Made by a program: the position numbers and the translations under genes. A DNA stretch of 64,000 bases from positions 124,001 through 188,000 of the forward strand of contig NZ_BMRV01000013.1 in the NCBI RefSeq assembly GCF_014648815.1, in the 5' to 3' direction. Within the stretch, counting starts at the first letter, position 1. Each line of letters starts with the position of its first letter. A model generated the notes under the pieces. It searched no databases, was not told the DNA's origin, and saw only the letters and a list, made by a program, of their open reading frames with translations. The DNA is from Streptomyces flaveolus (GTDB lineage Bacteria; Actinomycetota; Actinomycetes; Streptomycetales; Streptomycetaceae). Positions 41,668 to 50,147 of the stretch are shown here, in pieces.

Positions 41668-42530
41668 CCGCCGCCGACGTCACCGAGACCGCCGACCCCG
41701 CCGTCGCGGCGGACGCCCTGCTCCAGGTGCGGAACCTGCGGGTGTCCTTTCCCGGCCGCGGCCGGCGCGCCCCGCGGACCGAGGTGCTCAAGGGGGTGTC
41801 CCTCGACATCCGGCCGGGCGAGACGCTCGGCCTGGTCGGGGAGTCCGGGTCGGGCAAGACCACCATCGGCCGCGCCGTGCTAGGCCTGGTGCCGGTGCGG
41901 TCCGGCACGATCAGCTTCGACGGAGAGCCCATCCACGCGGCCGGCCGCGCCCGCCGCCGCGCGCTGAGCCGGGACCTCCAGGTCGTCTTCCAGGACCCGT
42001 ACACCTCCTTGAACCCCTCGCTCACCGTCGGGGACACCCTCGCCGAGCCCCTGGTCGCGCACGGGACGGGTCCGCGAGAGGCCCGGGAGCGGGTCCGTGA
42101 CCTGCTCGACCGCGTCCACCTGCCCGCGGACGCCGCCCACCGGCTGCCCCGCGAGTTCTCCGGGGGCCAGCGGCAGCGCGTCGCCATCGCCCGGGCGCTG
42201 GCCCTGCGTCCCCGGCTCGTCATCTGCGACGAGCCGGTCTCGGCACTCGACCTGACGACACAGCGGGCCGTTCTCGACCTGCTGCTGGACATCCAGGAGG
42301 AGACCGGGACGGCGTATCTCTTCGTGACGCACGATCTGTCCGTGGTGCGCTTCATGAGCCACCGGGTGGCGGTGATCCACCGCGGGGAGATCGTGGAGAC
42401 GGGTGACGCCGCCGGCGTCACCCGGGCTCCCCGGCACGCCTACACTCGGGCGCTGATGCTCTCCGCGCCCGTGGCGAACGTCGCCGCACAGCGCCGGCGC
42501 AGGGAGGCGGCGGCGAGCCTTACCGACTGA
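41664..42530 (+). CDS. ABC importer ATP-binding protein, DppF-like
   Basis: A 288-residue ATPase. Walker A is LVGESGSGKTTIGRAV, VFQDPYTSLNPSLTVGDTLA is the DppF/OppF Q-loop signature, EFSGGQRQRVAIARAL the ABC signature, and LVICDEPVSALD Walker B. It lacks much of the long C-terminal oligopeptide motif and is slightly shorter than usual. It pairs with the ATPase half of the fused upstream protein. A hairpin overlapping its stop codon (42527-42580) probably ends the operon. Confidence 0.93.
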   Translation: MTAADVTETADPAVAADALLQVRNLRVSFPGRGRRAPRTEVLKGVSLDIRPGETLGLVGESGSGKTTIGRAVLGLVPVRSGTISFDGEPIHAAGRARRRALSRDLQVVFQDPYTSLNPSLTVGDTLAEPLVAHGTGPREARERVRDLLDRVHLPADAAHRLPREFSGGQRQRVAIARALALRPRLVICDEPVSALDLTTQRAVLDLLLDIQEETGTAYLFVTHDLSVVRFMSHRVAVIHRGEIVETGDAAGVTRAPRHAYTRALMLSAPVANVAAQRRRREAAASLTD

Positions 42531-42580
42531 CGGGGGACGACGAAGGCCCGGAAATCACTTCGCCCGGGCTCGCCCGTCAG
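42527..42580 (+). terminator. Imperfect terminator hairpin overlapping the DppF-like stop codon
   Basis: CTGACGGG (42527-42534, including the TGA) pairs exactly with CCCGTCAG (42573-42580). Inner GC-rich segments extend the stem imperfectly. Its place at the end of the operon suggests termination. Confidence 0.5.
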
Positions 42581-42668
42581 GTACGGTCGTGGATGTTTTC
42601 ACTGCCGGCAGCCCGTGAACTTCGCGCGTGGGCTGACCGGCGGTTCCCCGGCCGAGAGCAGGTTTCCT

Positions 42669-43049
42669 ATGGCATGTCGTATCAGTGAGCTCGTGCTCGG
42701 TTGCCGTGACCCCGAGTTGCTGGCGCGGTTCTGGTGCGAGGTCCTGGACTACGTCGTGCTGGATCGCGAGGACGACGGCACGCTGGAGATCGGACCGCGC
42801 GAAGGGTTCGGTGGTCCGCAGCCGACGATCATCCTCAGCTATCGGGAGGAACCGGAGCCGGGGAAGTCCCGTCTGCACATCGACGTCAACGCCACCGACC
42901 GCGATCAGGACGCCGAGCTCGAACGGCTCCTGAAGCTCGGCGCGCGCCCGGCAGACATCGGCCAGACGGGGGAGGAACAGTGGCACGTGCTGGCCGACCC
43001 CGAGGGCAATGAGTTCTGCCTGCTCAGGGCCCGCCTCGCGCCGCTCTAG
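42669..43049 (+). CDS. VOC family (glyoxalase-like) protein
   Basis: A 126-residue protein: ISELVLGCRDPELLARFWCE opens the first module, and RLHIDVNATDRDQDAELERL followed by WHVLADPEGNEFCLL the second. This is the Glyoxalase_6-like class common in Streptomyces, with His in LHID and Glu in GNEF as possible metal ligands. Substrate is unknown. The ATG at 42669 has only a weak GAGAGCAGG upstream. It stands alone after the ABC operon terminator. Confidence 0.88.
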   Translation: MACRISELVLGCRDPELLARFWCEVLDYVVLDREDDGTLEIGPREGFGGPQPTIILSYREEPEPGKSRLHIDVNATDRDQDAELERLLKLGARPADIGQTGEEQWHVLADPEGNEFCLLRARLAPL

Positions 43050-43078
43050 CCGTGTGGCGGAGCTGAACCGCCCCGCCG

Positions 43079-43474
43079 TCAGCGGGCGCGGCGGGAAGCA
43101 CCGTCGCCGCGCCCACCGGGGGGATCGGCCGCCGAGTCCGGGGCTCGGCCGCCGATCGTCAGCTCGACCTCGTCTCGCGTTCGGACGAACTCCCGGACCA
43201 GCCATCGGTGACCGTCGATGGGCGTACCGGCCCCGGTGGTGTAGGCGGGGACGGCGAGCAGGGGCCCTGCCCGGTCGTCGGCACGCAGCTCCGCCTCGGT
43301 GACCACGTCGTCCGCGAAGCGCAGGACCAGGCCGATCCGGCTCGGGGCCGCGGCGAAGGCATGAGGGTCGGGGAGTCCCTGGACACGGCAACGGGCACCC
43401 GGGAACAGGTGCGTATGACCGCACAGGGCCAGGAAGGTGCCCGGCTCCCCACGTCCCGTCGCGGACCTCGTCAT
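43079..43474 (-). CDS. Hypothetical protein (131 aa)
   Basis: A soluble protein without a recognised domain. Coding character is good: G/C-rich third positions and an ordered middle (RIGLVLRFADDVVTEAELRA, GHRWLVREFVRTRDEVELTI). There are no membrane segments or obvious catalytic motifs. A start within the first 20 codons cannot be fixed, since no clear RBS is seen. It is convergent with the VOC gene and overlaps the remnant on the other strand by ~40 bases. Confidence 0.55.
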   Translation of the reverse strand: MTRSATGRGEPGTFLALCGHTHLFPGARCRVQGLPDPHAFAAAPSRIGLVLRFADDVVTEAELRADDRAGPLLAVPAYTTGAGTPIDGHRWLVREFVRTRDEVELTIGGRAPDSAADPPGGRGDGASRRAR

Positions 43475-43793
43475 CGCACCGTTCTACCGTGCACGGACGC
43501 CGGGCGCCTCCCGGGACGCGACGTGCGCGGCACGTCGCCCCCACCCGCATCTCCTTTCACCGACGTCCCAGGATCTGCGACACGCCGTGTGGGCGCTGTG
43601 GCGGCTCAGTACGGACGCCGAGGCGTTGGCCCCGGCGTCACTGCGCACCGTCCTTCTCGACCGCGCCGCCGCGATGGCCGCCCGTTACGAGGCCGCGCAT
43701 GCGGTGAGCGTCGTTCCCTCTAGACGAAATGCTGGTTCGCCGAACCGTCGCACTTCTGGATCCGCAGCGGCTCGCCAGGACCGGCCAGGGTGA
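43437..43793 (+). pseudogene. Probable gene remnant (DLRHAVWALWRLSTD segment)
   Basis: Positions ~43560-43715 read in this frame with strong third-position G/C bias as QDLRHAVWALWRLSTDAEAL and onward to ARYEAAHAVSVV. The coding pattern stops abruptly at a TCTAGA near 43717-43722, exactly where the convergent SGNH-ricin gene ends, and the upstream ~120 bases look random. This suggests the tail of a gene cut at both ends. No product can be named. Confidence 0.3.
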
Positions 43794-45249
43794 GGCAGAG
43801 TCCCGGCGCTGCCGCCGGCCGGATCGTGGCCCCGTCACGGACGAACTTCTGGTGCGTCCCGCCGTGGCAGTTCCACAGGACCAGGCCCGTGCCGGCCGGG
43901 TATGCGGTGTCGGGGACGTCCAGGCAGCGGTCCTGGGTCAGCTCGGTGTGGAGGGTGCCCCGTGCCGGGTCGTACCACCAGCCCTGGTTGCGGCCCCCGT
44001 GGCACTGCCAGCCGAGGACGCGGGTGCCGTTGGCGCTCTCGGCGGCACCGGCGTCCACGCAGGTGCCGGTGGCCCGGTTCGTCAGCGGCCGGTAGACCGC
44101 GTCCCACGCGTACGGGAAGAGGACCGGCTTCCCGGAAGAGTCGACGTCCGCGCAACTCGCCTCGCGGGCGCCCGAGTCGTACAGCTGCGTGAGGCAGGCG
44201 GCGAAGGCGGCGTGGCCGCGCTGGTTGGGGTGGAAGGACTGGCGGAGCGAGTTCTCGTCCGGCGTGCCCGGCTTGGAGAGGTCGATGTAGGCGCCCCTGG
44301 CCCAGGTGTCCTCCATGCACACCTCATGGCCGTGGAAGAGCCGGGAGTTGTCGAGGTAGACCGCACCCGTGTCGGCCGCGGCCTCGCGCATGCCGCGTTC
44401 GAAGGCGGGGACCGCGCTGTTGCGGCCCCAGGCGGTGTCGGAGTCGTACCCCAGGCCGCCGCAGGCGAGCTTGCCGGAGAAGTTCGGGTTGTCGCGGAAG
44501 TCGGGGCCGATGGGGCTGGGATAGCCCATGACGACGAGCTTGTAGTCGCCGTCGGCGTATCCCGCGTCCCTCATCACGCTCTTCAGGTCGCGCACGGTCT
44601 GCTCGACCTTGGGCACGAGGGCGTCGACGCGGGCCTGCCATCCGGGGGCGTACTTGGGTTCGCAGGCACCCTGGAGGAGCAGGTAGCGCGTGACGCAGTC
44701 GGTCATCACGGGGCCGAACTGGAGGTCGTCGTTGGCTCCGGCGACCAGCACCACCATCTTGACGCGGGTGTTGCGCGCCTTGATCGCGAGGCTGTCGCTC
44801 TGCACGAGCTCGTCGGCGTACTGCTTCGACCCGCCGATGCGGATGTTCCCGGTGTACGCGCCGGAGCACGACACGTTGAACGTGAGGTCGGCGGGGATGC
44901 CGGTGCGGTGGATGGCGGCGTCCGGCGAGCGGTGGCACCAGTTGTCGGGCCCGTTGGTGCCGGGTTCGTAGGTGCCGATCCCCTCGCCCGAGATCTCGCT
45001 GTCGCCCAGCGAGATCAGGCTGGTCCTGCGGTCGCCGAGAGGTCGCTCCGCCGGGTTTCCGTAGAGCTTGGTGGCCTCGGCCGCGCGGATGGCCTCCAGC
45101 TCGGGGGAGAGCGGTACGGAGGAGACGGACTCGGCGGAGCCGGGCCGGGCGGCCTGCGCGGGAGGGGCGGCGGTGATGCTTCCGCATGCCACCGCCACCG
45201 CCGCTGCGGCAGCCGTCAGCCAGTGGTGTCTGTGCCGTGTGCCCTTCAC
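43720..45249 (-). CDS. Secreted SGNH hydrolase with C-terminal ricin-type lectin domain
   Basis: A 509-residue secreted protein. The signal peptide ends near PPAQAA. The SGNH domain shows LISLGDSEISGEG (Ser block), LVAGANDD (block III) and SFHPNQRGHAAF (His block). The last ~130 residues are a beta-trefoil ricin B/CBM13 lectin (GTCVDAGAAESANGTRV, DRCLDVPDTAYPAGTGL, ending IQKCDGSANQHFV), with about three QxW-like units. The GTG at 45249 has AGGAGG four bases upstream. It probably deacylates a polysaccharide or glycolipid held by the lectin. The GH5 gene is just upstream on the same strand. Confidence 0.93.
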   Translation of the reverse strand: MKGTRHRHHWLTAAAAAVAVACGSITAAPPAQAARPGSAESVSSVPLSPELEAIRAAEATKLYGNPAERPLGDRRTSLISLGDSEISGEGIGTYEPGTNGPDNWCHRSPDAAIHRTGIPADLTFNVSCSGAYTGNIRIGGSKQYADELVQSDSLAIKARNTRVKMVVLVAGANDDLQFGPVMTDCVTRYLLLQGACEPKYAPGWQARVDALVPKVEQTVRDLKSVMRDAGYADGDYKLVVMGYPSPIGPDFRDNPNFSGKLACGGLGYDSDTAWGRNSAVPAFERGMREAAADTGAVYLDNSRLFHGHEVCMEDTWARGAYIDLSKPGTPDENSLRQSFHPNQRGHAAFAACLTQLYDSGAREASCADVDSSGKPVLFPYAWDAVYRPLTNRATGTCVDAGAAESANGTRVLGWQCHGGRNQGWWYDPARGTLHTELTQDRCLDVPDTAYPAGTGLVLWNCHGGTHQKFVRDGATIRPAAAPGLCLTLAGPGEPLRIQKCDGSANQHFV

Positions 45250-45328
45250 TGCACCTCCTGGTGGTGGGGTTACCAGGGGTTGTACCGGCCGGTAGGCACC
45301 GTGGGAACACGTGAAACAAGACAACTGC

Positions 45329-46732
45329 TCAACTTTTGCGGGGAGTGACGACGACGGTGACGTGCGCACCGGGCCGGGCCCCCACGCGGGCGGTCGACGC
45401 GCGGTTCCCCGGGAGCACGGAGGTGGCGGTCCGGGCGCCCCTGGTCAGTTCGAGGCGCCAGCCGCCTGCCCGGGGCGGCACGGAGATCTCCGTGACACCG
45501 CCCCCGGCCCGGTACGACAGCCGGAAGACGCCGGTGTCCGGCTCGTACGCCTCGGCGGTGATCCGGCCGGCGACCGCCGGGGCGTAAGGCGCCGCGGTCT
45601 GCTCCTTGTTGGTGCGGAAGCGTCCCTCGGCGTCGACGGCGCAGTACCCGCCGCCGTAGCACCAGACGTAGCCCGCCCAGCCGGAGCTGTAGCGGTTCAG
45701 GGACGAGAGGGCGTCGCGGTAGAAGCGCCCCATGTTGGGCAGGGAGTTGTTGAGCGGGCCCCACTCCCCCACCACGACGGGGACGCGGTACCGGCGCGGG
45801 TAGACGGTCACCGCGGCCTCGTACGCCTCGATCCAGCCGGCCGACGGGTCATGGTCGGCGCCCGCCTCCATCGCCGTGTTGTAGAAGTGGGGCGCGTAGA
45901 CGGCCTTGGGGTCGTCGATGCGGCCCAGACCGGTGGGGACGCCCTCCCCGACGATGGGGGTCGGTTCGAAGAAGACCCAGGAGTCGTCGTCGACGGAGCG
46001 CACGGCGTCGGCGAGGCGGTTGTACAGCGGGGTGAGCTGGTCGCGCTCGATGCGCCGGGCGGCCGTCGGCAGGTCCTCGCCCTGCGCGATCTCGCCCATG
46101 GGCTCGTTGATCAGGTCGTAGCCGAGGACGGCCGGATGGTCCCCGAGGCGTCCGGCCAGCACCCGCCACATGTCCGCCTGGGCGCGCCGCAGGTCCGGGT
46201 CCTCGTAGAGGTGGGTGAACGCGCGCTGCACGGCCGGTTCGAAGTACTCGGCGAACCAGTCGTCGGGGTGCGGGGTGAACGGCAGACCGTCGGTCCGCGT
46301 CGCCCACCCGGGGATGCCGCGGTGTCCGAACGCGGGCCCGAAGACGTCCTGGTGCGCGTCGATCAGCACCTGGATGCGGTGCTTGTGCGCCCAGTCCAGG
46401 ATGCGTTCGATCCTGCGGAGGTACCGCTCGCTGTAACGGCCCCTCTCGGGTTCGAGGTCGTCCCAGAAGACCAGCAGCCGCGCGAAGTTGAATCCCCGGG
46501 CCCGCAGGTCCCGGAAGTGACGTTCGCCGATGGCGGAGAGAGCGGCCTCGCCGTGGTGGGCCTTGTCCTCGACGTTCCAGCCGCGCAGCGTCAGAGCGCG
46601 GCCCCGGTCGTCCGTGAGCCGGGAGATGCCGGGGAGTGGATCGCGGTGGTCCTGGACGGCGGGCTTCGCGTGGGCGGCTCCGGTGGACAGCAGGACGGTG
46701 CAGACGAGCGCGGCGAACAGACGGCGGTACAT
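45329..46732 (-). CDS. Secreted GH5 glycosidase, endoglycosylceramidase-like
   Basis: A 467-residue enzyme with a signal peptide ending at about AAHA. The TIM barrel shows GFNFARLLVFWDDLEPERG, YDLINEPMG (acid/base Glu) and VPVVVGEWGPLNN (nucleophile Glu). IDAHQDVFG and the C-terminal beta-sandwich (~90 residues) fit endoglycosylceramidases, which release the whole glycan from glycosphingolipids. A related GH5 glycolipid hydrolase is the alternative. It lies 80 bp upstream of the SGNH-ricin gene on the same strand, possibly one transcript, so the pair may attack glycolipids together. Confidence 0.9.
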   Translation of the reverse strand: MYRRLFAALVCTVLLSTGAAHAKPAVQDHRDPLPGISRLTDDRGRALTLRGWNVEDKAHHGEAALSAIGERHFRDLRARGFNFARLLVFWDDLEPERGRYSERYLRRIERILDWAHKHRIQVLIDAHQDVFGPAFGHRGIPGWATRTDGLPFTPHPDDWFAEYFEPAVQRAFTHLYEDPDLRRAQADMWRVLAGRLGDHPAVLGYDLINEPMGEIAQGEDLPTAARRIERDQLTPLYNRLADAVRSVDDDSWVFFEPTPIVGEGVPTGLGRIDDPKAVYAPHFYNTAMEAGADHDPSAGWIEAYEAAVTVYPRRYRVPVVVGEWGPLNNSLPNMGRFYRDALSSLNRYSSGWAGYVWCYGGGYCAVDAEGRFRTNKEQTAAPYAPAVAGRITAEAYEPDTGVFRLSYRAGGGVTEISVPPRAGGWRLELTRGARTATSVLPGNRASTARVGARPGAHVTVVVTPRKS

Positions 46733-46954
46733 GAGACCTCCGGCACGGTCGGTCGGCAGTGCGGCAGATCACATCAGGAAAGCTGAGGATTGTTCAAGAG
46801 TGCGGGCCCGCGTGAACGAGGTCACCCCGGCTCGACCGGGCCGCCGGCTCGCCCGCCGATCATGCGTCCGCGCCTCTTGCCGAGGGGGCGACAGGACCGT
46901 TACGTTCCCGGCGAGCAGGTTCATCTACGCGCGTCACTCCTCAGGGGGAGCTCC

Positions 46955-47920
46955 ATGCACCTACGCAAGGCCGTCCTGTCCACGATCGCCCTGCTCGGCG
47001 CGGGAGTCGCGGTCGCCGCTTCCACGGGCGTGACCGCCGCCCGGACCGGTGACACGGCGGCGCCCACGGCCGCCGGATGGCAGCAGGTCGGACTCGACAT
47101 CAGAAGCGGCGTCAGCGGGCTCGCCGTCACCTCGCACTCGGGCCGCACCTACCGCGCCCTGGTCGTCCTCGACAACAAGCGCCCCGGCGAGAACCGCATC
47201 GCCCAAGTCACCTACCGGCCCGGCGAGTCCGGACACGCGACGGACGTGCACCCACTGGAGTGGAAGGGCGGTGCCGAGCCGATCGACCTCGAGGCGCTCG
47301 AAGCCGTGCCGGGCGCCTCCGACGAATACCTCGCCGTGGCGAGCCGGGGCCTCGTCTACCACCTGAAGAGCACCGATGACGGCAAGGCGGTCGAGGTCCG
47401 CGACCTCTCGCCGCTCCCGGCGATCGGCCGGGGGGACAACTTCGAGGGCTTCACGCTCGTTTCGCAGCACGGCGGACTCGCGGCGGTCTGGGCGGACCGG
47501 GGCGAGGGCAACGACCGTCCGGCGACGCTCTACGCGGCACCGCTGTCGTTCAACGAGTACGGGGAGTCGACGTTCGGTGCCGTGACCAAGGCCGTCTACC
47601 GTGCGCCGTATCCCGCGGGCGACGTCCGGCACGCCTCCGACCTCTCCGTCACCGACTCGGGCCGCCTGCTGATCTCTTCGGCGTCGGACGAGGGGGACGA
47701 CGGGCCGTTCGACTCGGCGGTGAGTGACGCGGGCTCGGTCTCGGTCGACCGGTCGGGCCGGGTGCGGCTGAGGGTGGCCAGGCATCCCGAGGTGCTGCGG
47801 AAGTTCGAGGACCACAAGGTCGAAGCCGTGGACTGCGTGTCCGGTTCCGGCACGGCGGTCCTCGGCACGGACGACGAGAACGCCGGCGGTGCGGTGACGA
47901 CTGCCCGCATCTGCGACTGA
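46955..47920 (+). CDS. Secreted beta-propeller protein (esterase-like/phytase-like repeat family)
   Basis: A 321-residue protein with a signal peptide ending near AASTGVTAA. The mature protein has repeated four-strand blades (VSGLAVTSHSGRTYRALVVL, EYLAVASRGLVYHLKS, ADLSVTDSGRLLIS). GDNFEGFTLVSQHGGLAAVW resembles the esterase-like-activity-of-phytase family. No catalytic residues can be named. The ATG at 46955 follows GGGGGAG. It is divergent from the GH5 gene and separated by ~220 bp. Confidence 0.8.
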   Translation: MHLRKAVLSTIALLGAGVAVAASTGVTAARTGDTAAPTAAGWQQVGLDIRSGVSGLAVTSHSGRTYRALVVLDNKRPGENRIAQVTYRPGESGHATDVHPLEWKGGAEPIDLEALEAVPGASDEYLAVASRGLVYHLKSTDDGKAVEVRDLSPLPAIGRGDNFEGFTLVSQHGGLAAVWADRGEGNDRPATLYAAPLSFNEYGESTFGAVTKAVYRAPYPAGDVRHASDLSVTDSGRLLISSASDEGDDGPFDSAVSDAGSVSVDRSGRVRLRVARHPEVLRKFEDHKVEAVDCVSGSGTAVLGTDDENAGGAVTTARICD

Positions 47921-48050
47921 CCACCCGTTCGGCACGAGGTCCTCCGGCATGCCGACCCCGCCGAATTCGCCCCCGGCGTACGCCGTTCCGTGTGATTCCC
48001 GGTGGGCGCCGGTTCCCGGAGGACCGGCTGAGCGGCCTATCGTTACGGGC

Positions 48051-48560
48051 ATGGCCTTCCACCTGACGACGGAACCCACCGTCTTCCGCGCAGCGCTCCG
48101 GGAGCAGTTCGAGACCTTCCTCGACGAGCATCGGAGCGCGCTGCACGACAGCCTGAACGGACTGACGGAGGAGCAGGCGCGCCGGTCGCTGGTCACCTCC
48201 AAGACCACCTTGCTGGGCCTCGTCAAGCACGCCACGTTCGTCGAGAAGGTCTGGTTCGACGAGGCGATCACGTGCCGGCCCCGCAGCGAGATCGGGATTC
48301 CGGGCACGCCCGACGAGTCGTTCGATCTCCACGACGACGACACGGTCGTCTCGGTCCAGCGTGCCTACCAGGAGACCTGCGCGGCGTCCCGTCGCGCCAC
48401 GGCCGACCTGACGCTGGACGACCTCGTCCGGGGCAACCGCCGAGGCCCGCTGCCGCTGCGCTGGGTCTACCTGCACGTCCTGCGGGAACTGGCCCAGCAC
48501 TGCGGCCACGCGGACATCCTGCGCGAGCAGATCCTCGGCGGCCCGACACGCACCGTCTGA
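48051..48560 (+). CDS. DinB family (DUF664-type) protein
   Basis: A 169-residue four-helix-bundle protein. HATFVEKVWF (helix 2) and HCGHADILREQI (helix 4) provide the His triad that binds a divalent metal in the DinB/YfiT superfamily. Members in Actinobacteria include mycothiol-dependent enzymes, but no thiol partner can be read here. The start ATG at 48051 precedes the conserved helix; RBS is weak. It is monocistronic. Confidence 0.9.
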   Translation: MAFHLTTEPTVFRAALREQFETFLDEHRSALHDSLNGLTEEQARRSLVTSKTTLLGLVKHATFVEKVWFDEAITCRPRSEIGIPGTPDESFDLHDDDTVVSVQRAYQETCAASRRATADLTLDDLVRGNRRGPLPLRWVYLHVLRELAQHCGHADILREQILGGPTRTV

Positions 48561-48623
48561 CGGCCGGCCACGGGGCTCTGCCGAGAGCGTCCACCGCCCG
48601 GGCGTCGACGGAACCTGTGGCAC

Positions 48624-48636
48624 GATCATGTTGATC
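48624..48636. promoter_or_regulatory. 13-bp palindrome in the DinB-YceI gap
   Basis: GATCATGTTGATC is a perfect palindrome with 5-bp arms and a 3-bp centre, ~120 bp upstream of the YceI gene. Possible operator; no known regulator matches with confidence. Confidence 0.3.
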
Positions 48637-48720
48637 TTGTGCACCTTTACGGTCGACGGCATGGAACCCGGACAAGGCCCCCATCTCTGCACGTGATCCG
48701 GGACGGCTCCGTGATAACAC

Positions 48721-48734
48721 GAAGTGATCACTTC
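48721..48734. promoter_or_regulatory. 14-bp palindrome of BldD-like type upstream of the YceI gene
   Basis: GAAGTGATCACTTC is a perfect palindrome 20 bp before the YceI start codon. Its core AGTGATCACT resembles the BldD site AGTGA-Nm-TCACT with no central spacer. A developmental regulator is possible. Confidence 0.45.
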
Positions 48735-48754
48735 CGAGAGGGGCCTACGATCTC

Positions 48755-49408
48755 ATGGGTATCTTCAGCCGCCGCCCGTCCACCTTGGTCGAGCCCACGT
48801 CGACTGTCCGCTCCCATGCGCACGTTGCGGAGGGCGAGACCGACGGTGTCACACTCGACCCGACGCTGCGGTCCCTGACCGGGCAATGGACCATCGACCG
48901 CCCGCACAGCCGCATCGGGTTCTCCGTACGGCACGCCATGGTCACGACGGTGCGCGGGGCTTTCACCGACTACGACAGCACCCTGTACTTCGACGGAGTC
49001 CGGCCTTCCGAGTCACGGGCCGACCTCGTCATCCGGGTCGCCAGCGTCGACACGGGTGTGGAACAACGGGACGCGCACCTCATCGGCGCCGACTTCTTCG
49101 ACGTACGACGCTTCCCGGAGATGGTGTTCCGCAGCACCTCCACCACGCACGAGGGCGGGGAGAGTTTCCGGATGACGGGCGATCTGACCATCCGTGACGT
49201 CACCCGGCCCGTCGACCTCCAACTCGACTACCTCGGCTCCGTCATGGACCCGTTCGGGTTCGAACGCGCCGGCTTCGACGGCACGACCACCATCGACCGC
49301 ACCGAGTGGGGCCTGGTCTACAACCAGCGCCTGAAGGCAGGCGGCACGATGGTGAGCGAGAAGGTCCGGCTGCAGTTCGACATCTCCGCGATCCGGGCGA
49401 CGTCGTAG
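48755..49408 (+). CDS. YceI family protein
   Basis: A 217-residue lipocalin-like protein. The YceI core starts at about residue 41: GQWTIDRPHSRIGFSVRHAM, then DLVIRVASVDTGVEQRDAHL, FDVRRFPEMVF and FERAGFDGTTTIDRTEWG. Family members carry polyisoprenoid-type lipids in a beta-barrel. No signal peptide precedes the domain, so it is cytosolic here. GAGAGGGG lies upstream of the ATG, and a BldD-like palindrome just before that. Confidence 0.93.
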   Translation: MGIFSRRPSTLVEPTSTVRSHAHVAEGETDGVTLDPTLRSLTGQWTIDRPHSRIGFSVRHAMVTTVRGAFTDYDSTLYFDGVRPSESRADLVIRVASVDTGVEQRDAHLIGADFFDVRRFPEMVFRSTSTTHEGGESFRMTGDLTIRDVTRPVDLQLDYLGSVMDPFGFERAGFDGTTTIDRTEWGLVYNQRLKAGGTMVSEKVRLQFDISAIRATS

Positions 49409-49441
49409 CAGTCGGCTCGACAGGCGGAGCCACTGCGCCGG

Positions 49442-50026
49442 TCATCCCGCGGAGGCGGGCCCCGGCGGCAGGTGGACGGTCATGATCAGGTGGCAGGTCT
49501 CGTCCCCCGCACCGCGGTAGGTGTGGGGGGCGTCGCCGTCGAAGGTGGCGGTCTGTCCCGCGTGGACGGGGTGCTCGGCGCCGTCGACGACGAGGGTCAT
49601 CCGCCCTGACGTCACACTGACCGTCTCGACGACTCCGGCCTGGTGGGGGTGGCTGGGGTACTCCTCGCCCGGCTGGAGCCGCCAGCGCCAGACCTCGACC
49701 GGGGCGGGGCCCGACGTCGTCAGCATCAGCCGGGCTTCGCTTCCCCCCTCCCCCGCCCACAGCGGCATCACCGCGTCGGCGGACACCACACGGACACGGC
49801 CTTCGGCCGGCCCCTCCATCAGGGCGGACACCGAGACGCCGAGGGTGTCGGCCAGCCGCACCAGGGTCGCGAAGTTCGGATTGCCCTGGGCCTTCTCCAA
49901 GCCGACCAGAGCCCCCTTGCTGACCTTCGCGCGCCGGCCCAGCTCGTCCAGGGACAGGCCGGCGCGGGTGCGGGCAGCCCTGACGTTGTGCGCAAGCGTG
50001 CGGAGAGCCGCCTCTGTCTCGGTCAT
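49442..50026 (-). CDS. XRE-cupin transcriptional regulator
   Basis: A 194-residue regulator. The N-terminal HTH is LSLDELGRRAKVSKGALVGL followed by GNPNFATLVRLADTLGVSVS. The C-terminal cupin barrel contains YPSHPHQAGVVETVSVTSG and APHTYRGAGDETCHL, with His and Glu residues able to bind metal. It is divergent from the EamA/PaiB-like/B3-4 operon, with three spaced repeats in between, and probably represses that operon. The ATG at 50026 fits the domain start. Confidence 0.92.
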   Translation of the reverse strand: MTETEAALRTLAHNVRAARTRAGLSLDELGRRAKVSKGALVGLEKAQGNPNFATLVRLADTLGVSVSALMEGPAEGRVRVVSADAVMPLWAGEGGSEARLMLTTSGPAPVEVWRWRLQPGEEYPSHPHQAGVVETVSVTSGRMTLVVDGAEHPVHAGQTATFDGDAPHTYRGAGDETCHLIMTVHLPPGPASAG

Positions 50027-50070
50027 CCGATCCCCATCCCGGCGAGTGGACCACTTCAATGCACCGCCCG

Positions 50071-50125
50071 GTCGTTTGGTTGACAGCGGGCGGTCGTTTC
50101 AGTGTACGGTCTAGTCGTTCCACTG
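50071..50125 (+). promoter_or_regulatory. EamA operon promoter with three GTCGTT direct repeats
   Basis: GTCGTTTGGTTG (50071), GTCGTTTCAGTG (50093) and GTCGTTCCACTG (50114) are repeated at 22- and 21-bp steps, two helical turns. A TTGACA -35 (50080-50085) and a TACGGT-like -10 (50105-50110) lie among them. Likely binding array for the divergent XRE-cupin regulator. Confidence 0.65.
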
Positions 50126-50147
50126 AGATAGTAAGGGATGTACGCCC

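Noticed and set aside
45311..46786. Plus-strand open frame opposite the GH5 gene
   Set aside because: Shadow frame: the opposite strand has a signal peptide and intact catalytic Glu motifs, and this one shows no family features.
48746..48751. TACGAT as a -10 box for the YceI gene
   Set aside because: It is three bases from the ATG and downstream of the RBS-like GAGAGGGG, so it cannot be the promoter of a leadered transcript.
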